Source: Sulfurimonadaceae bacterium (lineage in GTDB: Bacteria > Campylobacterota > Campylobacteria > Campylobacterales > Sulfurimonadaceae). Taken from it: DNA of 9,923 nucleotides. The notes beneath the pieces were generated by a model. It ran no database searches, was not told the origin of the DNA, and worked only from the letters and a program-made list of their open reading frames with translations. The translations under genes and the position numbers were made by a program. This document shows, one piece after another, positions 6,568-9,923 of the stretch. The first letter of the stretch is position 1. Each line of letters begins with the position of its first letter. Location of the stretch: NCBI GenBank assembly GCA_026193155.1, contig JAPHSI010000051.1, positions 1 through 9,923 on the forward strand. The letters run 5' to 3'.

Positions 6568-7854
6568 GAAGTATTTTATAAAACGTGTTTTAGAAGGTTG
6601 TAACAGCTCAATCGGATATTGCATCTGGTTGTTTATAACATCTATCTTATATTGTCTATCTTGTTTTGTAATCTTATTGAAAAAATAGTCCATACCTACT
6701 GTAGTAGTATAATTTATCCAGTCATAAACAATATCATTTCCAAGTAAAGAGTTTGTTTCGATAAATATTGAATTGTTATGTGTAATCGAATTTGCTATTA
6801 TCATACTTTCTCTATCTTCAAATTGAGTTAACGATAGTATTAATGGATCATAGTTTATTTGAGTTGACAGCACATTTGTAGAATTTGTATCGTACATAGT
6901 AAGCTGAGAGATAATCATTGAACTTTTAACTATTGGTGTGTTTATGAAGAAAGAACCTCTTTTAATTTCTTCATTTTCAAAGAGCTGTTTTTCTAAGTTT
7001 GTAGTGCGTCTTGGAATTGAAAACTTTACAACTGTTCTATTGTCTTCGAGTGAAGCATTTTCATCGGTATTAAACTCTAATAGACCATATGCTTCATTTT
7101 TAAGTACTAAAGAGTTGTTGGCATCTGAAGAGTTTATATCTTCAAGTTTAAACATTTTTTCTTCGTATTCCGCCAGTTTTTTTCCTGTAGGAGATTTGTC
7201 ATAAAAAATTACAAGTGGAGATACAGCTTCTTTTAAAAGCAAATCACTTTGAGCTCTGTAATCAATTCCACCAAAATATATATTTGGAAGTGTTGTGTTT
7301 AAGTCTTTTTTATTTATAGTAGGAAAATAAATGTTTTCATACGGTTTTAAAGAGATAAGTGTACTAGCACCTTCTTGAGTAAAGGGAGCTATTATATATT
7401 CAAATCCATTTTCTTGTATTTCATATAAAGCTTTTTCAATATCTTCGTATTTTTCAGTTTCTATATTATATGTTTTTAATTCAAAGTCCTGATTTCTGGC
7501 TAAGAGATAAGCAAATGAAGCATTCGTAGTTGAGGCTGCATAACGACCTATTTTTTTGTATGGCAATAATAGTGCTATCTTTAGTTTATTGCTTACTTGT
7601 GACCCAAGATTTAAAATAGATATACTCATCATTCTAACTTCATCTTGTTTAGCGTTATTAAGTTGTTTGTCTGCATGAGATAAAAAAGACAATATCATAT
7701 CATTATCTAGAAAGTTTTGGAGACATTCTTCATCACATGGATATGGGTCTAAATTTTGAATATATGTCTTTGGTAACGGTATATTTGATATTAAATAACT
7801 TTGTGCATTCAATACTACAGAAAAAAAAGTAATAATGTATAATAGTTTTTTCAT
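6553..7854 (-). CDS. Secreted periplasmic-binding-fold protein, LpoA/LppC-like
   Basis: A 433-residue exported protein. Residues 1-17 form a signal peptide (K2-K3, hydrophobic run L-L-Y-I-I-T-F-F-S-V-V-L, then N-A before Q18). There is no lipobox cysteine, so it is probably soluble in the periplasm. From about residue 91 the sequence I-A-L-L-L-P-Y followed by alternating strands and helices and Y-I-I-A-P-F-T (153-159), then I-Y-F-G-G-I-D (192-198), resembles a type 1 periplasmic-binding fold, closest in feel to LpoA/LppC activators of penicillin-binding proteins. C40 and C44 near the mature N-terminus may form a disulfide. The C-terminal third (V-Y-D-W-I-N-Y at 376-382) looks conserved in Campylobacterota homologues as I recall them. 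Its ATG overlaps the end of the glycosylase-like gene by 4 bases (ATGA), so the two are coupled. A role in cell-wall synthesis is only inferred; a small-ligand binding role is equally possible. Confidence 0.75.
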   Translation of the reverse strand: MKKLLYIITFFSVVLNAQSYLISNIPLPKTYIQNLDPYPCDEECLQNFLDNDMILSFLSHADKQLNNAKQDEVRMMSISILNLGSQVSNKLKIALLLPYKKIGRYAASTTNASFAYLLARNQDFELKTYNIETEKYEDIEKALYEIQENGFEYIIAPFTQEGASTLISLKPYENIYFPTINKKDLNTTLPNIYFGGIDYRAQSDLLLKEAVSPLVIFYDKSPTGKKLAEYEEKMFKLEDINSSDANNSLVLKNEAYGLLEFNTDENASLEDNRTVVKFSIPRRTTNLEKQLFENEEIKRGSFFINTPIVKSSMIISQLTMYDTNSTNVLSTQINYDPLILSLTQFEDRESMIIANSITHNNSIFIETNSLLGNDIVYDWINYTTTVGMDYFFNKITKQDRQYKIDVINNQMQYPIELLQPSKTRFIKYFSAIE

Positions 7855-8507
7855 AAACAGCTCTTTATAGTTATAAGGTCATTAAATGTTGTTTTTTTGC
7901 TCTCTGGATTTCGAAGCAAGAAACTTGGATGATGAATCGGTATTAGTTTATATTCTTTAAAATCAATAACATGTCCTCTGACACTTTCAAAGTCTTCATC
8001 TATTTCCATAATTTTAGCATAAGCATCTTTACCTAAGGTTACAATTACTTTAGGTTTTATAAATTCTATTTGAGAAAACAGATAATTTTTACAAGATTCC
8101 CATTCAGAACTTGACGGTACATTTGAATTTAATGCCTTACATTTAATAGCGTGAGTAAAATAGATATCTTCAGTCTTTAGTTTTAATACATTTTCTATCA
8201 TATTTTTAAGTATTTCACCTGATCTACCTGAATAATAAGTATTTAATTGATCATCATTTTGTGATACTGAATAATCAATTATCATTAAATCTGCTTCGTT
8301 ATTACCATACCCTCCCATACTCTGTGAACGAGATTTACTAAGGTCACAAAGATGACATAAAGATATGTTTTGATACAATTGAGAAATATTTGATGGTTTT
8401 TCATTGTGTAAATTAATATTTATAGAAAATTGATCTATATAATCGTAACCTATAGCTTTTAATCTGTATAAGTTTTGTAAAAGTGCGAGGTTTTGATAAG
8501 AATCCAA
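7851..8507 (-). CDS. Uracil-DNA glycosylase superfamily protein (family-4-like, Fe-S, altered active site)
   Basis: A 218-residue protein of the Fe-S uracil-DNA glycosylase type. Four cysteines have the family-4 layout: C51-x2-C54, then C123 (in I-K-C) and C139, suitable for a [4Fe-4S] cluster. G-R-S-G (94-97) matches the G-R-A-G segment, T-L-G-K-D-A lies near 157-162, and H193-P-S-F-L-L-R (193-199) matches the DNA-binding H-P-x-x-L-L-R motif. The catalytic G-E-A-P-G loop, however, is replaced (I-D-Y-S-V-S, 77-82; Y79 where Glu is expected), and the usual T-N before the I/V-K-C segment is T-H (H119). Excision of uracil is therefore doubtful. I chose the TTG at 8507 because T-T-A-A-G-G lies 6 bases before it and a -10-like box lies upstream. 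A TTG at 8564 would add 19 residues but has no ribosome site and would overlap the divergent gene. First gene of a two-gene unit. Confidence 0.82.
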   Translation of the reverse strand: MDSYQNLALLQNLYRLKAIGYDYIDQFSININLHNEKPSNISQLYQNISLCHLCDLSKSRSQSMGGYGNNEADLMIIDYSVSQNDDQLNTYYSGRSGEILKNMIENVLKLKTEDIYFTHAIKCKALNSNVPSSSEWESCKNYLFSQIEFIKPKVIVTLGKDAYAKIMEIDEDFESVRGHVIDFKEYKLIPIHHPSFLLRNPESKKTTFNDLITIKSCL

Positions 8508-8540
8508 TGTATGCCTTAAAATTATGTTTAATACTTTGTA

Positions 8541-8546
8541 ATTATA
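8541..8546 (-). promoter_or_regulatory. Candidate -10 box for the glycosylase-like operon
   Basis: On the minus strand this reads TATAAT, part of the 8-base palindrome A-T-T-A-T-A-A-T at 8541-8548. Transcription would start near 8534, giving a leader of about 27 bases that contains the T-T-A-A-G-G ribosome site before the TTG at 8507. No good -35 is visible, which is common for sigma-70 promoters in Campylobacterota, where upstream T-rich sequence substitutes; the minus strand is T-rich at 8565-8576. In this AT-rich DNA such boxes also occur by chance. Confidence 0.35.
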
Positions 8547-8547
8547 A

Positions 8548-8552
8548 TAGGA
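8548..8552 (+). promoter_or_regulatory. Shine-Dalgarno sequence for the right-edge GGDEF-EAL gene
   Basis: T-A-G-G-A lies 6 bases before the TTG at 8559. It is the only well-placed ribosome site near the start of this frame and fixes a TTG start. The promoter for this gene must lie further left, within the glycosylase-like gene; TATAAT at 8438-8443 on the + strand is one weak candidate without a clear -35. Confidence 0.6.
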
Positions 8553-8558
8553 TTTGTT

Positions 8559-9923
8559 TTGCAAAAAGATAAAAATGCGCTACTTAACGTAAAAGAATAT
8601 TTGTTAGAATCATCATCAGAGGTTGAAAAGACTGTTAGTGATATATCTGAGATAGATTGTAATAAAATAGTTATTCATGTATATTCAATTATACACAATA
8701 CAGTTCTTGTACAAAATCTTAAGCAGGAACTTTCAAAAAGAGTTGGTTATGCCAATGTCGTTTTGTTAAAACATAATGATAGAAAACATACGAGAATTGT
8801 AGTATATAGCTACTATGGAGATGTTTTTGAAGACAATCTTGAGAGTGAAATTTTAAATGATATAAATTTACAAAATAATGAACTCTCTACAGAGTTACAA
8901 AATTGTAAAACAGAGTTTATGAGCAGATATTTTACGGATCATTTAACTCATCTACCAAATTTATATCAACTTAGGAAAGATTTAAGTGATAATGAAAACA
9001 GTGCTTTAGTAAGTATAGTTATAGATGAGTTTGCAACTATTAATAATTTTTACGGATTTATTGTCGGTGATTATGTTTTAGAACAGGTTGGAAAATTTTT
9101 ACTTGATAATCTTGAAGATAAAGTATATAGGGTTTCAGGTACTGAGTTCGCACTTCATATCAATAAAGAATTAAATTTTTATCAGCTTAAAGAATATATT
9201 TCTAAAATATATAAGAAGATAGAAATTATACAAGTAGAATACCAAAATTCAAAAATAACGACCAGTTTAACTTTGGCTTCAAGTGCCAGTACCTCAAATG
9301 AAAATGTATTTGCTAAAGTCTCAATGGCGCTAAAATATGCACAACAAAATCATTTACCATTTTGGATATATGAAGATAGTATGAGATTTGAGAATGAGTA
9401 TGAACAAAATCTGAGTGTATCATCAAAAGTACGTCATGCTGTAGATAATTCTAAAATAATTCCTTATTTTCAACCTATTTTAGATAACACAAATGGAAAG
9501 ATAGTTAAGTATGAATGTTTAGCAAGACTTTTAGATGAATCAGATAACGTAATCAGCCCGGCATTATTTTTACCTTTAGCAAAAAAAGTTAAAGTGTATA
9601 ATTTAATCACAAAGATTATAATTGAAAAATCGTTTGAAGCTTTTAAAGATAATGATTATGACTTTAGTATTAATTTATCTATTGATGATGTAATGAGTAC
9701 TGATATTTTTGAATTTATTGTTGATAAGTTAAAAAAATCATCTGTATCAAATAAAGTTATTTTTGAAATAGAAGAATCAGAAGCTATAGTTGATTTTACT
9801 AAAGTCTCTAAGTTCATAAATGAAATTAAAATGTACGGCGCAAAAGTAGCTATAGATGATTTTGGAGATGGTTATTCTAACTTTTCATATCTTATAAAAA
9901 TGGATGTTGATTATATAAAAATA
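8559..9923 (+). CDS. GGDEF-EAL protein with inactive GGDEF and short FIST-like N-terminus (3' end outside window)
   Basis: 455 codons are visible from the TTG at 8559 to the window edge with no stop; roughly 60 more residues of EAL domain are expected beyond. No membrane segment is seen, so it should be cytoplasmic. Residues 1-90 hold an alpha/beta segment (strand K-I-V-I-H-V-Y-S at 36-43, helix, then A-N-V-V-L-L and R-I-V-V-Y-S) that resembles the beginning of FIST-N sensor domains (inference). A short helix (92-122) leads into a GGDEF domain (about 123-275) starting D-H-L-T-H-L-P-N. Its signature is S-G-T-E-F (193-197), with V154 at the first metal site and N163 in the I-N-N motif, so cyclase activity is excluded. 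The EAL domain starts near 290 (Y-F-Q-P-I) with E319 (Y-E-C-L), N372, E403, D433, D434 and K454 all present. It is clearly related to the EAL of the receptor at 3600-6176. Likely a phosphodiesterase. Confidence 0.88.
   Translation, partial: MQKDKNALLNVKEYLLESSSEVEKTVSDISEIDCNKIVIHVYSIIHNTVLVQNLKQELSKRVGYANVVLLKHNDRKHTRIVVYSYYGDVFEDNLESEILNDINLQNNELSTELQNCKTEFMSRYFTDHLTHLPNLYQLRKDLSDNENSALVSIVIDEFATINNFYGFIVGDYVLEQVGKFLLDNLEDKVYRVSGTEFALHINKELNFYQLKEYISKIYKKIEIIQVEYQNSKITTSLTLASSASTSNENVFAKVSMALKYAQQNHLPFWIYEDSMRFENEYEQNLSVSSKVRHAVDNSKIIPYFQPILDNTNGKIVKYECLARLLDESDNVISPALFLPLAKKVKVYNLITKIIIEKSFEAFKDNDYDFSINLSIDDVMSTDIFEFIVDKLKKSSVSNKVIFEIEESEAIVDFTKVSKFINEIKMYGAKVAIDDFGDGYSNFSYLIKMDVDYIKI

Noticed and set aside
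6938..7204. Plus-strand open frame of 88 codons, rich in Ser and Phe.
   Set aside because: Antisense to the secreted LpoA-like gene; its composition is what reverse reading of Glu/Lys-rich coding sequence gives.
8543..8548. TATAAT on the + strand as promoter for the right-edge GGDEF-EAL gene.
   Set aside because: Transcription would begin around 8555, after the Shine-Dalgarno sequence at 8548-8552 and only about 4 bases before the TTG, so it would lose its ribosome site.
1..9923. CRISPR arrays, insertion sequences, tRNA or rRNA genes, phage or toxin-antitoxin genes.
   Set aside because: No regularly spaced direct repeats, no transposase-like frame, no structured RNA gene, and coding sequence fills almost all of the window with uniform AT-rich composition.

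Overview
The window is AT-rich, gene-dense DNA, with genes 1 to 19 bases apart or overlapping and no gap over 60 bases. The composition and gene content point to a Campylobacterota (Epsilonproteobacteria) chromosome, probably a Sulfurimonas/Sulfurovum/Arcobacter-type free-living bacterium. The supporting features are a ferrochelatase of the type carrying a D-N-S-E-T motif, a YbgC thioesterase with the Y-Y-E-D-T-D-x-G-G start, a dCache_3-type sensor and several hybrid GGDEF/EAL proteins. The genus is inferred; there is no rRNA in the window. Nothing looks like a mobile element, CRISPR array, tRNA or rRNA.

Left block (1-6567, + strand) looks like one operon. It holds the last codons of an unknown gene, a DUF2461/TIGR02453 protein, ferrochelatase hemH, a HAD phosphatase, a membrane-anchored coiled-coil protein of unknown function, a large receptor (dCache_3-like sensor, Aer-like PAS, degenerate GGDEF, intact EAL), and a YbgC-type acyl-CoA thioesterase. 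Junctions are a 4-base overlap, 1-base gap, 19-base gap, 1-base overlap and 10-base gap, so strong translational coupling is likely. Functionally it joins a heme-biosynthesis/housekeeping front half to a cyclic-di-GMP signalling pair.

Middle block (6553-8507, - strand) is a two-gene unit read toward the left block. It has a uracil-DNA-glycosylase-superfamily protein with four Fe-S cysteines but an eroded active site, then, overlapping by 4 bases, a secreted protein with a periplasmic-binding/LpoA-like fold. It converges on ybgC with a 15-base overlap and no obvious terminator.

Right edge (8559-9923, + strand, runs off the window) is a second GGDEF-EAL protein, divergent from the glycosylase-like gene. 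It is soluble, with a short FIST-like N-terminal segment (inference), a clearly dead GGDEF (S-G-T-E-F) and an EAL domain whose visible catalytic residues are intact. Both c-di-GMP proteins therefore look like phosphodiesterases or c-di-GMP sensors rather than cyclases.

Four of the eight genes whose start is visible appear to start with TTG (hemH, ybgC, the glycosylase-like gene and the right-edge gene), three of them with a clear Shine-Dalgarno sequence that decides the start and the fourth (the glycosylase-like gene) with one at the preferred of two candidate starts. The most interesting points are the coiled-coil/receptor pair, the Aer-like redox PAS in front of an EAL output, and the Fe-S glycosylase-fold protein without the catalytic loop.
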